This document shows, piece by piece, positions 1 to 8,554 of a DNA stretch of 64,000 nucleotides (positions are counted from its first letter, which is position 1; each line of letters opens with the position of its first letter). The position numbers and the translations under genes are program-made. The stretch is taken from positions 558,001 through 622,000 of the forward strand of contig NZ_MAJS01000079.1 in NCBI RefSeq assembly GCF_001690985.1. Reading direction: 5' to 3'. This DNA comes from Aliivibrio sp. 1S175. Lineage in GTDB: Bacteria; Pseudomonadota; Gammaproteobacteria; Enterobacterales; Vibrionaceae. The notes beneath the pieces are model-generated. The model did no database searches. It was not told the DNA's origin and saw only the letters and a list, made by a program, of their open reading frames with translations.

Positions 1-1113
1 GCGTTCTCATTAAGTTTATTAGGCACTTTCCTTGTTCGTTCAGGCATCTTAGTATCGGTTCACGCCTTTGCTTCTGATCCATCGCGAGGCATGTTCATTC
101 TTGGTTTCCTAGTCATGGTAATCGGTGGTTCACTGCTATTGTTTGCATTGAGAGGAGCGTCAATACGAGCTCGTGGTAATTTCTCACTGTTCTCTCGTGA
201 AAATGCCTTATTAGCAAACAACACGTTATTGATGACCGCATTAGTGGTGGTTCTTGTTGGTACGTTACTGCCGTTAGTTCATAAACAACTTGGTTTAGGT
301 TCTGTATCTATTGGTGCACCCTTCTTTGATATGTTGTTTGCGTGGTTGATGATCCCATTTGCTTTCTTAATGGGGATTGGTCCACTGATCCGCTGGAAAC
401 GTGACAACTTAGGTCATTTAGCAAAACGCATGGTAATTACAGGCGCTATCACAGTTCCTCTCGCTGCTGTCTTTATGGTTATTTTTGCAGATAGATTCCA
501 ATTCATGCCATACCTTGGTTGGATGATGTCTATTTGGATTGTGATCTTACACGGTTTTGAACTGCATGAACGTGCAACTCACCGTCATACGTTCTTTGTT
601 GGTTTAACTAAATTAGGTCGTAGTCATTGGGCAATGATGTTTGCACACATTGGTCTAGCCGTAAGTATTATCGGTATTGCAATGGTACAAAACTACAGCA
701 TTGAAAAAGATGTACGTTTAGCACCTGGTGAGCATATTGAAATGAACGGATACCAGTTCTACTTTGCTGGTGTGCGTGATACTGACGGTCCTAACTATGA
801 CGGTTATACCGCTGATTTTGATATCACTCTTGATGGTAAGGCGATTAATACCCTTCATGCTGAAAAGCGTTTTTATGAAACCTCAGGTTCTATGATGACA
901 GAAGCAGCAATTGATCGTGGTTTTACTCGTGACCTATACATCGCAATGGGTGAGCGTTTGGATGATAACCGTTCATGGGCTGTACGTATTTACTACAAAC
1001 CATTCGTACGTTGGATCTGGGCTGGTACATTATTTATGGCGATTGGTGGCATATTAGCGTTATCTGATAAGCGCTACCGTTTCCGTAAAACAGCAAAAAA
1101 ACAGGAAGCTTAA
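1..1113 (+). CDS. ccmF: Cytochrome c maturation heme lyase CcmF, C-terminal part
   Basis: The reading frame is open from base 1, so the gene starts before the window and 370 codons are present. CcmF is the membrane subunit of the holocytochrome c synthase that attaches heme to apocytochromes in the periplasm. The first residues read GTFLVRSGILVSVHAFASDP, which is the conserved CcmF segment. Several membrane helices follow, then a periplasmic domain and a final helix before a basic tail. ccmG starts 3 bases after the stop, in the usual ccmFGHI order. An internal ATG at 91 would give a shorter product, but it lies inside the conserved domain and is not the start. Confidence 0.95.
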   Translation, partial: AFSLSLLGTFLVRSGILVSVHAFASDPSRGMFILGFLVMVIGGSLLLFALRGASIRARGNFSLFSRENALLANNTLLMTALVVVLVGTLLPLVHKQLGLGSVSIGAPFFDMLFAWLMIPFAFLMGIGPLIRWKRDNLGHLAKRMVITGAITVPLAAVFMVIFADRFQFMPYLGWMMSIWIVILHGFELHERATHRHTFFVGLTKLGRSHWAMMFAHIGLAVSIIGIAMVQNYSIEKDVRLAPGEHIEMNGYQFYFAGVRDTDGPNYDGYTADFDITLDGKAINTLHAEKRFYETSGSMMTEAAIDRGFTRDLYIAMGERLDDNRSWAVRIYYKPFVRWIWAGTLFMAIGGILALSDKRYRFRKTAKKQEA

Positions 1114-1116
1114 ATC

Positions 1117-1668
1117 ATGAATAAGAACTTTTTATTTGCACCTCTAGCTCTGTTTTTAATTTTAGTTGCCGTGTTTGCTACTCAGTTAACACGTAACTCA
1201 AATGGTGATGATCCAACCAAACTCGAGTCAGTGTTAGTTGGTAAGCACGTACCAGAATTTCGCTTAGAAGATTTGGCGGAAGAAGGTAAATTGTATGACC
1301 AAAACATCTTTAAGGGTGAACCTTTACTATTAAACGTATGGGCGACGTGGTGTCCAACGTGTTATGCAGAACACCAATACCTAAATACCCTTGCAACTCA
1401 GGGCGTTAAGATCATCGGTATGAACTACAAAGATGAGAGAGCGGGTGCGGTTCAATGGTTGAGAGAGCTTGGTAACCCGTATCTAATCACTCTATTTGAT
1501 GGTGATGGTATGCTAGGTATGGATTTGGGTGTGTACGGCGCACCTGAAACCTTCTTAATCGACAGCAATGGTATTGTTCGTTACCGTCACGTTGGTGATG
1601 TGAATGATCGCAATTGGAATGAAGTATTAAAACCAATGTACGATCAACTTGTTGCGGAGGCTAAATAA
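1117..1668 (+). CDS. ccmG: Thiol:disulfide interchange protein CcmG (DsbE)
   Basis: This 183-residue membrane-anchored periplasmic thioredoxin reduces apocytochrome c or CcmH so that heme can be attached. An N-terminal anchor spans about residues 5-23. A thioredoxin fold follows with active site WCPTC (Cys79 and Cys82), and the later segment VYGAPETFLID supplies the cis-proline loop. It sits tightly between ccmF (3 bp gap) and ccmH (stop and start share one base, TAATG), so it is very probably cotranscribed and translationally coupled. Length and motif fit the family. Confidence 0.95.
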   Translation: MNKNFLFAPLALFLILVAVFATQLTRNSNGDDPTKLESVLVGKHVPEFRLEDLAEEGKLYDQNIFKGEPLLLNVWATWCPTCYAEHQYLNTLATQGVKIIGMNYKDERAGAVQWLRELGNPYLITLFDGDGMLGMDLGVYGAPETFLIDSNGIVRYRHVGDVNDRNWNEVLKPMYDQLVAEAK

Positions 1669-2183
1669 TGAACAATAGCTTACGTAAATGGGGTCTTCGT
1701 AGTTTTGCTGCCATCGCATTGAGTTTCTTTGCGGTGCAAGCAAGTTATGCAACGATTGACCTATATAAGTTTGATTCACCAGAACAAGAACAGCAATTTA
1801 AAGAACTAGGACAAACACTGCGTTGTCCTAAGTGTCAGAACAATAACATTGCTGATTCAAGTGCTGAGCTTGCTCAAGACATGCGCCATAAAGTGTATGA
1901 AATGACGAAAGCTGGAAAAACAGACGAACAAATCGTTGCTTATATGATTGATCGTTACGGAAATTTCGTAACTTACGATCCGCCATTAACCGCAGGTACA
2001 TTAATTTTATGGTTAGGGCCATTAGGTGTACTTGTGTTTGGTTTTGGTTTTATTGTTCTTCGTAGCCGAAAGAGTAAAACCGTGATAGAAGCGAATTCAG
2101 AAGAGTGGGATAACGAACATGAAGAACGTTTGAACGCACTATTAGATGAGAATAACAATGAAGATGGGAAGGTAAACAAATGA
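1668..2183 (+). CDS. ccmH: Cytochrome c maturation protein CcmH (N-terminal type)
   Basis: The 171-residue protein has a signal peptide (about residues 1-28), the CcmH signature LRCPKCQNNN with redox cysteines 53 and 56, and one membrane helix near residues 107-130. It presents reduced apocytochrome thiols to the heme lyase. As in Vibrio and Pseudomonas, the TPR part that is fused to CcmH in E. coli is a separate gene (ccmI) here. The ccmI start overlaps this stop by 4 bases (ATGA). Confidence 0.95.
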   Translation: MNNSLRKWGLRSFAAIALSFFAVQASYATIDLYKFDSPEQEQQFKELGQTLRCPKCQNNNIADSSAELAQDMRHKVYEMTKAGKTDEQIVAYMIDRYGNFVTYDPPLTAGTLILWLGPLGVLVFGFGFIVLRSRKSKTVIEANSEEWDNEHEERLNALLDENNNEDGKVNK

Positions 2184-3394
2184 CTTTGTTTTGGATTTCG
2201 ACCTTAGCCCTAATTTTTGTTGGTGTGGTATTTATCGTTCTTCCTTTATGGAAAGCAAGAGAGCAAGATGATGAAGCCCGCCGAGATGAATTGAACAAAG
2301 CGTTCTATAAAGATCGCTTAGCTGAACTGAAAGAAGAAGATGCCGAAGGCCTAGTAAATAACCAAGATGAGTTAATTACAGAGCTAAAACAATCATTGCT
2401 TGATGACATTCCAGCGAAAGAAAAAGCACAGCAAGATAACCTAAATGCACGATTGTTTATCCTGCCTTCTGTCATTATCTTTATTGTAATTACTTACGGT
2501 TTATACTTTAAGTTTGGCAATATCGATAAGATTGAAAAATGGCAAGAAGTAAGTGCACGCTTACCTGAACTGTCTAAGCAATTAATGAACCCTGAAGGCG
2601 TTTCTCTTAGCGATTCAGAAATGACAAACCTAACATTGGCATTACGTACTAAATTACATAATGAACCAAAAGACGCGATGGGTTGGTTCCTATTGGGTCG
2701 TATTGGTATGTCAAATCGAGATATCGATACGTCGGTAGGTGCGATGAAAAAAGCGTATGCACTAGAACCAACAAACGTTGAGATTAAATTGGGTTATGCT
2801 CAAGCGTTAATGCTTTCGGGTGATGATGCAAAAGCAGAACAAGCTAAGAAAATGCTAAAACAAGTACTTCGTAGTGACTCAACCAACTTACGTGCATTAT
2901 CGTTATTAGCGTTCAGCTCGTTTGAGCGTCAAGATTATAAAGGTGCCGTTTCAGCATGGAAAGCAATGCAAATGCTGATTGGTCCTGATGATTCTCGCTA
3001 TGAAATGTTGACTCGTAGTATTGAGCGTGCTCAATCTAAGATTAACCCAGAAGCGAGCCTAGATAAGCAAGTACCGATTACGATTAACCTAGGCAGCAAT
3101 GTAACGCTACCTTCGCAAGGTGTTGTGATTGTATCCATCCATCCTGCTGATGGGTCAGCAATGCCTGTAGCCGCAGCTCGTATCCCATTAAGTCGTTTCC
3201 CGCTTAAAATCATGATGTCAGATGACAACAATATGATTGAGCAGCGTAAATTGTCTGATATGCCTAACTTTATTGTTCGAGCTCGTATCGATCAAGATGG
3301 TAATGTATCGACTAAAGAGGGCGATTGGTATGGTGAAAGCACAGTAAGTACATTAGGTAAAAATGTATCTGTTGAGATTGATAAGCAATACTAA
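2180..3394 (+). CDS. ccmI: Cytochrome c maturation apocytochrome chaperone CcmI
   Basis: The 404-residue protein has two membrane helices (about residues 3-23 and 91-110), a cytosolic coiled region between them, then TPR-like repeats (about 150-280) and a C-terminal beta-rich periplasmic domain. CcmI binds the C-terminus of apocytochrome c and hands it to CcmF/CcmH. It is the last gene of the ccm operon. An intrinsic terminator follows 28 bp after the stop. Confidence 0.92.
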   Translation: MTLFWISTLALIFVGVVFIVLPLWKAREQDDEARRDELNKAFYKDRLAELKEEDAEGLVNNQDELITELKQSLLDDIPAKEKAQQDNLNARLFILPSVIIFIVITYGLYFKFGNIDKIEKWQEVSARLPELSKQLMNPEGVSLSDSEMTNLTLALRTKLHNEPKDAMGWFLLGRIGMSNRDIDTSVGAMKKAYALEPTNVEIKLGYAQALMLSGDDAKAEQAKKMLKQVLRSDSTNLRALSLLAFSSFERQDYKGAVSAWKAMQMLIGPDDSRYEMLTRSIERAQSKINPEASLDKQVPITINLGSNVTLPSQGVVIVSIHPADGSAMPVAAARIPLSRFPLKIMMSDDNNMIEQRKLSDMPNFIVRARIDQDGNVSTKEGDWYGESTVSTLGKNVSVEIDKQY

Positions 3395-3421
3395 TATCTC
3401 TTAACAAGTGGCATACTACGG

Positions 3422-3455
3422 CGGGTAGGAGCATTTAGCTTCTGCCCGTTTTTTT
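3422..3455 (+). terminator. Intrinsic terminator of the ccm operon
   Basis: An 11-bp stem (CGGGTAGGAGC with GCTTCTGCCCG, two G-T pairs) with a 5-base loop is followed by seven T residues. Confidence 0.85.
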
Positions 3456-3501
3456 ACATATAAACTATAATAATATTAATAAAAGCTAGGCAAGGTGTAT
3501 T

Positions 3502-4287
3502 GTGCTTAAAAGAATATGGATATCTTGTTCATTATTGTTTTTTATTGCAGGGTGTTCTCAAACCCCAAAGCAAGACAATGATGAATTAGAAACAACCGAA
3601 GTCGTAGTGGTTGAATATGATGACTCTCATCATGGGGATCCCTTAGAGGGATTTAACCGTACCATGTGGGATCTTAACTACGATATATTAGACCCCTATT
3701 TAGTGCGTCCAGTTTCTGTTACTTATGTCGATTACACACCCACGCCGGTTCGGATGGGTATCGCCAATTTCTTAGCTAATTTAGATGAACCATCAAGCAT
3801 GATAAATAATCTGTTGATGGGTAATGGTGAAGTCGCATTGGTGCATTTTAATCGCTTTTGGTTAAACACAACGCTAGGTTTAGTCGGTTTAATTGATATT
3901 GCTAGTGCGGCGGACATCAATAAACCAGACAGTAAATCTTTTGGTGATGCACTTGGTCATTATGGCGTCGGTAATGGGCCTTACTTTATGTTACCTGGAT
4001 ATGGACCATGGACATTGCGTGAAGCAGGGGACTTTGTTGATGGGCTTTACATGCCGTTATCTTATTTAAACTTTTGGCAAGGTTTAGGGAAGTGGGGTTT
4101 AGAGGGCATGGAATCTCGCGTTCAGCTTATCTCGCAAGAACCTATGTTAGAAGCATCACCTGATCCATACGTATTAACGCGTGATGTGTATTTACAACGC
4201 CAAGATTTTAAAGCAGAAGTTGAACCAGAAGTGGACTTAGATGCTGAAGATAATCTTGATGATTATCTCGATGAAATAGACGAATAA
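3502..4287 (+). CDS. mlaA: Outer-membrane phospholipid-asymmetry lipoprotein MlaA (VacJ)
   Basis: The 261-residue lipoprotein begins at a GTG preceded by AAGG. Its signal peptide ends in the lipobox IAGC (Cys18). The body carries the MlaA signature DPLEGFNRTMWDLNYDILDP and PYFMLPGYGPWTLREAGD. MlaA sits with porins in the outer membrane, removes mislocalised phospholipid from the outer leaflet and passes it to MlaC. The C-terminal 40 residues are strongly acidic and low in complexity. In enterobacteria mlaA neighbours fadL. Here the glycoasparagine operon lies between them. Confidence 0.95.
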   Translation: MLKRIWISCSLLFFIAGCSQTPKQDNDELETTEVVVVEYDDSHHGDPLEGFNRTMWDLNYDILDPYLVRPVSVTYVDYTPTPVRMGIANFLANLDEPSSMINNLLMGNGEVALVHFNRFWLNTTLGLVGLIDIASAADINKPDSKSFGDALGHYGVGNGPYFMLPGYGPWTLREAGDFVDGLYMPLSYLNFWQGLGKWGLEGMESRVQLISQEPMLEASPDPYVLTRDVYLQRQDFKAEVEPEVDLDAEDNLDDYLDEIDE

Positions 4288-4294
4288 TATGATA

Positions 4295-4335
4295 TTTTCA
4301 GGTTTCAGGAGTGACTATTCTCCTGAAACCTGAAA
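4295..4335. terminator. Hairpin between convergent mlaA and yjdF-like gene
   Basis: TTTCAGGTTTCAGGAG pairs with CTCCTGAAACCTGAAA around an 8-base loop, a near-perfect 16-bp stem just after the mlaA stop. It lacks a clean T run, and its right arm is the first two units of the heptamer array. Confidence 0.5.
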
Positions 4336-4356
4336 CCTGAAACCTGAAACCTGAAA
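4322..4356. repeat. Tandem array of five CCTGAAA heptamers
   Basis: Five exact copies of CCTGAAA run head to tail and end on the base before the stop codon of the minus-strand gene at 4357. The reverse complement (TTTCAGG) occurs twice just upstream, so the array can fold back. A heptamer is not a multiple of three, but the array is outside both reading frames. Confidence 0.95.
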
Positions 4357-4956
4357 CTAGTTACTTTTACGTTGGGTTACCATCAATAGTAAAGCGACTA
4401 ACGCCCCTGAGGTATCACACAACATATCTTTTTGAGCATCCCAAATATCCCCTTGTGAGCCTAAAAAGGCAATGCCTTCTTCACCACCAGCAACTGCCGC
4501 ATACCACCATTCAATGATTTCATAGCCGGCAGCCACACTCATTAGGGTAAACAAACCAAATGCCATTGCGAGTGGAGCAGAGCACTTCTTGGTTTTAATT
4601 AGATATTCCGCAATAGGGTAAGCATAAAAGCCAATAGAGAAATGAGCGACGCGATCAAAATTATTACGCTCAGATCCAATTAAGTCATTAAACCAATCAA
4701 AAGGTACATCGGCAAACGTATATTTAGATCCAATGGTATGTAAAATTAGCCAGATAAACATTAATGCATACGCCGTTTTACTAAACTTAAAACGTGTACT
4801 CATATATAAAATACCGGCTAGAATAAATAATGCAGGTAAGATTTCTGCAATCCAAACGGCTCTTGATACAGGGCTAAAAGCAGAGAAAAGGAAAACACAC
4901 GAATACAGTGAAGTGAGAGTCGCGAGGAAAGGTTGTGTTCTAAGTGATGAAAACAT
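4357..4956 (-). CDS. YjdF-like (DUF2238) inner-membrane protein
   Basis: The 199-residue protein has about five to six hydrophobic helices and the DUF2238 features HTIGSKYTFADVPFDWFND, NFDRVAHFSIGFYAYP and GYEIIEWWYA followed by GDIWDAQKDMLCDTSGA. The conserved polar residues lie in or near helices, but no biochemical role is established for the family. It is convergent with mlaA. The stop codon abuts the heptamer array. Confidence 0.8.
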   Translation of the reverse strand: MFSSLRTQPFLATLTSLYSCVFLFSAFSPVSRAVWIAEILPALFILAGILYMSTRFKFSKTAYALMFIWLILHTIGSKYTFADVPFDWFNDLIGSERNNFDRVAHFSIGFYAYPIAEYLIKTKKCSAPLAMAFGLFTLMSVAAGYEIIEWWYAAVAGGEEGIAFLGSQGDIWDAQKDMLCDTSGALVALLLMVTQRKSN

Positions 4957-5151
4957 AGTAAGTCCCTTAGATAAGCTCAGTAAAACGTGGTAGGTATTTC
5001 AGAGTAAATATGAAAACCGATGGTCTTAATAAGTAAGAATGGATAAATACTTAGTTAGATTTATATTAGATCTTATCATGTAAAAAACACAGTAAAAACG
5101 TTTAACGCCGTTACATGATATTTTAATCGAGCAATTCAAGTGTGGTCACAT

Positions 5152-5182
5152 AAGAAAAGCCAGAGATGATCTCTCTGGCTTT
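5152..5182 (-). terminator. Intrinsic terminator of the glycoasparagine operon
   Basis: AAAGCCAGAGA pairs with TCTCTGGCTTT around a 5-base loop. On the minus strand the stem runs into TTTTCTTA, 27 bp past the stop of the last gene. Confidence 0.75.
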
Positions 5183-5208
5183 GTAAAATAGCAGCGTATA
5201 ATTCGATT

Positions 5209-6135
5209 TTATTTTGTCATAATAACTTCGGCTTGGCGTTCTTCAGGTTTATCCATGCCTGATTCCCAGAACCAATAAGTGATATTTCCCGGGCAATTTA
5301 AGCTGACTACCTTATGATTGCCTTTATTATCAATCGCATGAATGGTAACCCCTTCGGTGTAGCCATCTTTGAGGTAAGTTAGATCATTAATCGCTTCATA
5401 CACCGCTTCGTCTAATGACATTCCCATTTTCATATACAGGATAACAGAGTGAGCAGTAGCGCAACGGATGCTCATTTCACCAGTATGAGTACAAGCACAA
5501 GCCCCATAACGGCTATCCGCGTAAGATCCTGCGCCAATAATTGGGCTATCACCTAAACGTCCTGGGTATTTCCAAGCCCAACCAGAAGTTGATGTTGCCG
5601 CACTGATTTTACTTTGATGATCCGATGATAAAAATACCGTCGTATCACGAACACGTTCAGGGTCGGTAGCATTATTAGATAGTGGTGCTAAAGGGACGTT
5701 AGGGAACGCTTTTTGCTCTTCTTCTGTCATGGCAAGTGCGAGTTTTTCCCACCATACTTGCTTAGAATCTTCAATTAAGTTGTCACCGGCAACGGCATTT
5801 ACTTCATTCGCAAAAATAGCCGCACCTTCACCAACCAAAATTTCATGATTTAGCTTTTGCATTACTTGGTAAGCAACATCAACAGGATGCATATACCCTT
5901 TCAACGCACCAACAGCACCCGTTCGTAAACTGTCACCATCCATAACAGAGGCGTCTAATTCCATTTCCCCAAGTACATTAGGCCAACCACCGTAACCTAC
6001 AGTACGAACTCTAGGGTCTAACTCTACAATTTTAATGCCTTCAATCAGCGATAATAAGCCATCTTCTTGTGCTTGTAGACGGCGAGCTGATTCTTCAATT
6101 CCAGGGAATGCTTCGGAGTTAGCGAGTAAGATCAT
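5209..6135 (-). CDS. Glycosylasparaginase-family Ntn hydrolase
   Basis: This 308-residue member of the N4-(beta-N-acetylglucosaminyl)-L-asparaginase (aspartylglucosaminidase) family has the motifs in order. VRDTTVF (about 162-168) contains the probable autocleavage site Asp164/Thr165, where Thr becomes the nucleophile of the beta chain. PGRLGDSP (191-198) and GAGSYAD (201-207) follow, then a THTGE loop. Family members hydrolyse GlcNAc-Asn to N-acetylglucosaminylamine and aspartate; related enzymes act on isoaspartyl peptides. No signal peptide is visible, so it should act in the cytoplasm on imported substrate. It is the last gene of the transporter operon, 36 bp after the aminopeptidase. Plain asparaginase or isoaspartyl peptidase activity remains possible. 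Confidence 0.85.
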   Translation of the reverse strand: MILLANSEAFPGIEESARRLQAQEDGLLSLIEGIKIVELDPRVRTVGYGGWPNVLGEMELDASVMDGDSLRTGAVGALKGYMHPVDVAYQVMQKLNHEILVGEGAAIFANEVNAVAGDNLIEDSKQVWWEKLALAMTEEEQKAFPNVPLAPLSNNATDPERVRDTTVFLSSDHQSKISAATSTSGWAWKYPGRLGDSPIIGAGSYADSRYGACACTHTGEMSIRCATAHSVILYMKMGMSLDEAVYEAINDLTYLKDGYTEGVTIHAIDNKGNHKVVSLNCPGNITYWFWESGMDKPEERQAEVIMTK

Positions 6136-6171
6136 ATAGTGAATACCTTATTATATTTATGATAAAGAGAA

Positions 6172-7545
6172 TTATTGTTGAGCAATATGCTGACAAATTT
6201 GAGAAAGTAACAGCACTCCAAATCCACTGGTTGCACAAGGGTGAATATGACGGTGAGTCATCCCTAATGACATAGACGCTGAATCAATATGAATCCATTT
6301 TTGCGTCGGTGCGACAAAGTGCTCTAAGAACGTTGCTGCCACACAAGCGCTGCCATCGGGCTCTTCGCTACCATGACGTAAATCTGCAAAATCACTTTTT
6401 AATGCAACTTCATATAATCCACCGGTTGGCATTTGCCATAACGCTTCAGCACATGATTTTCCGGCTTCTTTGGCGATAGTCATTAATGAGTCATCATTTC
6501 CCATTAATGACGCATATTCTTTGCCTAATGCAATTCCGGTTGCACCAGTTAAGGTTGCAATATCAATAAGATAGTCTGGATTGTAAGTGTCTTGTGCATA
6601 ATGAAGAACATCAGCTAACACCATACGACCTTCTGCATCTGTAGTAATAATCTCAACACTGGTGTTTGAAAGCATAGTTACGACATCGCCAGGTTTAACG
6701 GCATTGCCTGAAGGCATATTTTCAACTAAACCACACAAACCAATCACTCTTATTGGTAGCTTTTGTTCAGCAATGGCATTAAGGGCACCCACAACCGCAG
6801 CTGCACCACCCATATCTACTTTCATCGTACTCATATAGCGAGGTTGCTTAATACTGATACCACCAGAATCAAACGTAACCCCTTTACCGACAAGAACTAC
6901 CGTTGATAGGGGGTCTTTAGGATGATAATCCAAGCATAAAAGTCGAGCGTCTTTATCACTGCCTTGAGCTATCCCCATTAAGCCGCCAAAACCTTGGGTT
7001 AACATGTCTTCCCCAGAAAGAGAGGAAAGAGAAACATTATTAATGGCAAGATCTTCAACAGCGTGAACAAAACTTTCAGGGTAAAGGACATTCCCCGGTT
7101 TATTCATTAACTCGCGTGAGATTAATTGGCTTTTTGCTAAAGATTGACCTTGTGAAAAAGCAGATAAAAGTGAAGATGATGAACTATTCAACGCAAATAT
7201 AGCCAATGTAGGAGCTAATTTTGGACTGTTATTGTGCTTATAGCGATAAACCGAAAGTGATAAGCCAAAAGAAAGCCATTTCATCCAAATCTCGGATTGG
7301 AACAGAGATGACACATCGTCATTTAAGAAGAGATTTAATTCTGTTGCCGTTTTAAATGTCGTCGCAATAAGGTGCCCGATATCTTGAATGTTAGCAATGG
7401 TGTACGTACTTAGAGTAATGAGTCCATCGCACTCTAAAGTATCACGGTCAATTTCAAGATCTTTAGTTGAACCACAATTTATCTGTATGTTTTTAACAAT
7501 GCGATGTTCAGAATCAGTCGTGCGTGTGAATGTAAAATGTTGCAT
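6172..7545 (-). CDS. M17 family leucyl aminopeptidase
   Basis: The 457-residue cytosolic metallo-aminopeptidase has a divergent N-terminal domain and a conserved C-terminal catalytic domain. That domain holds KGVTFDSGG (221-229), the metal- and substrate-binding KVDMGGAA (242-249), and the M17 signature TTDAEGRMVLAD (301-312). It removes N-terminal residues from peptides using two metal ions. Its place between an oligopeptide/oligosaccharide-type importer (16 bp upstream) and a glycosylasparaginase suggests it trims imported peptides or glycopeptides. It is shorter than the usual 500-residue PepA and is probably a specialised paralogue. Confidence 0.92.
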   Translation of the reverse strand: MQHFTFTRTTDSEHRIVKNIQINCGSTKDLEIDRDTLECDGLITLSTYTIANIQDIGHLIATTFKTATELNLFLNDDVSSLFQSEIWMKWLSFGLSLSVYRYKHNNSPKLAPTLAIFALNSSSSSLLSAFSQGQSLAKSQLISRELMNKPGNVLYPESFVHAVEDLAINNVSLSSLSGEDMLTQGFGGLMGIAQGSDKDARLLCLDYHPKDPLSTVVLVGKGVTFDSGGISIKQPRYMSTMKVDMGGAAAVVGALNAIAEQKLPIRVIGLCGLVENMPSGNAVKPGDVVTMLSNTSVEIITTDAEGRMVLADVLHYAQDTYNPDYLIDIATLTGATGIALGKEYASLMGNDDSLMTIAKEAGKSCAEALWQMPTGGLYEVALKSDFADLRHGSEEPDGSACVAATFLEHFVAPTQKWIHIDSASMSLGMTHRHIHPCATSGFGVLLLSQICQHIAQQ

Positions 7546-7561
7546 GGAAAATCCTTTTTAA

Positions 7562-8554
7562 TTATTCGTATAAATAACAACGTACAAAATGATTGTCTGA
7601 CAGTGTCGTTACGCCAGGCATACGTTCTTTACATTTTTCTGTTACGTGAGTACAACGACCGGCAAATGGACAACCTACTGATTCTGGTGTCCAAAGTGGT
7701 ATTTCCCCTTTATTGCCTTTCAGTTTGGTATGAATCGATTTACTTGGATCGGGTACTGCTGAAACTAATAATTGAGTATATGGGTGCTGAGGATCATGAA
7801 TAATATCGTCTGTATCGCCCCATTCAACCATGTGTCCTACATACATAACGGCGAGGTCTTCTGCGATATAACGAGCAGTCGCTATGTCGTGAGTGATGTA
7901 AAGTAGAGACATTTCTTTCTCAAACTTCATCTCTTCCATTAGGTTAAGAACACCAGCTCGGATAGACACATCCAACATTGATGTGGGTTCATCAGCCAAT
8001 ACCACCTCTGCACCAACTGCGATATTACGAGCTAAATTGACACGTTGACGTTGGCCACCTGAGAGTTGGTGGGGAAATTTAGCCGCGGTCTCTTTTGGTG
8101 GGATTAAGCCCACTTGTTCTAGAAGATCATGAACACGATCCTCTAGTTCTTTTTGATTACCCGGAGTCACTTTCTTATGAATAATAAGTGGTCGGGCAAT
8201 ATGATGAAAAATATTATGAGTTGGGTTCAAAGAGCCGAATGGGTCTTGCCATACCATTTGCACGCCTTCACGATATTTCATGAGATCATTTTTCTTAACG
8301 ATCTCTTGAATATCACGGCCTTTGTATTGGATAAGGCCGTCTGTTGGTGCGTACATTTTTGCGATCATTTTTGCTGTGGTGGACTTGCCAGAACCTGATT
8401 CACCAACAACAGCAAGACCACGACTCTTGTACATTTTGAATGACACGTCGTTGATTGCACGCATCATTGGATTTTTAAGTGTGTGACTGCTAACAGGGAA
8501 ATCTTTAACGAGATTTTTACCTTCAATCAATAGTGTGCCAAGTTTGTTGCTCAT
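7562..8554 (-). CDS. ABC transporter ATPase, OppF/DppF type
   Basis: The 330-residue second ATPase of a peptide/oligosaccharide-type importer has Walker A GESGSGKST, signature LSGGQRQR, Walker B VVLADEPTS and the family C-terminal cysteine segment CPFAGRCTHVTEKC. I place the start at 8554, an ATG whose last bases overlap the preceding stop (ATGA). An upstream in-frame ATG at 8593 would add 13 residues inside the preceding gene and is less likely. It would pair with the DppD-type subunit to power import. Confidence 0.93.
   Translation of the reverse strand: MSNKLGTLLIEGKNLVKDFPVSSHTLKNPMMRAINDVSFKMYKSRGLAVVGESGSGKSTTAKMIAKMYAPTDGLIQYKGRDIQEIVKKNDLMKYREGVQMVWQDPFGSLNPTHNIFHHIARPLIIHKKVTPGNQKELEDRVHDLLEQVGLIPPKETAAKFPHQLSGGQRQRVNLARNIAVGAEVVLADEPTSMLDVSIRAGVLNLMEEMKFEKEMSLLYITHDIATARYIAEDLAVMYVGHMVEWGDTDDIIHDPQHPYTQLLVSAVPDPSKSIHTKLKGNKGEIPLWTPESVGCPFAGRCTHVTEKCKERMPGVTTLSDNHFVRCYLYE

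Noticed and set aside
4322-4356. Short-repeat array considered as CRISPR
   Set aside because: Units are 7 bases, contiguous, with no spacers and no cas gene nearby.
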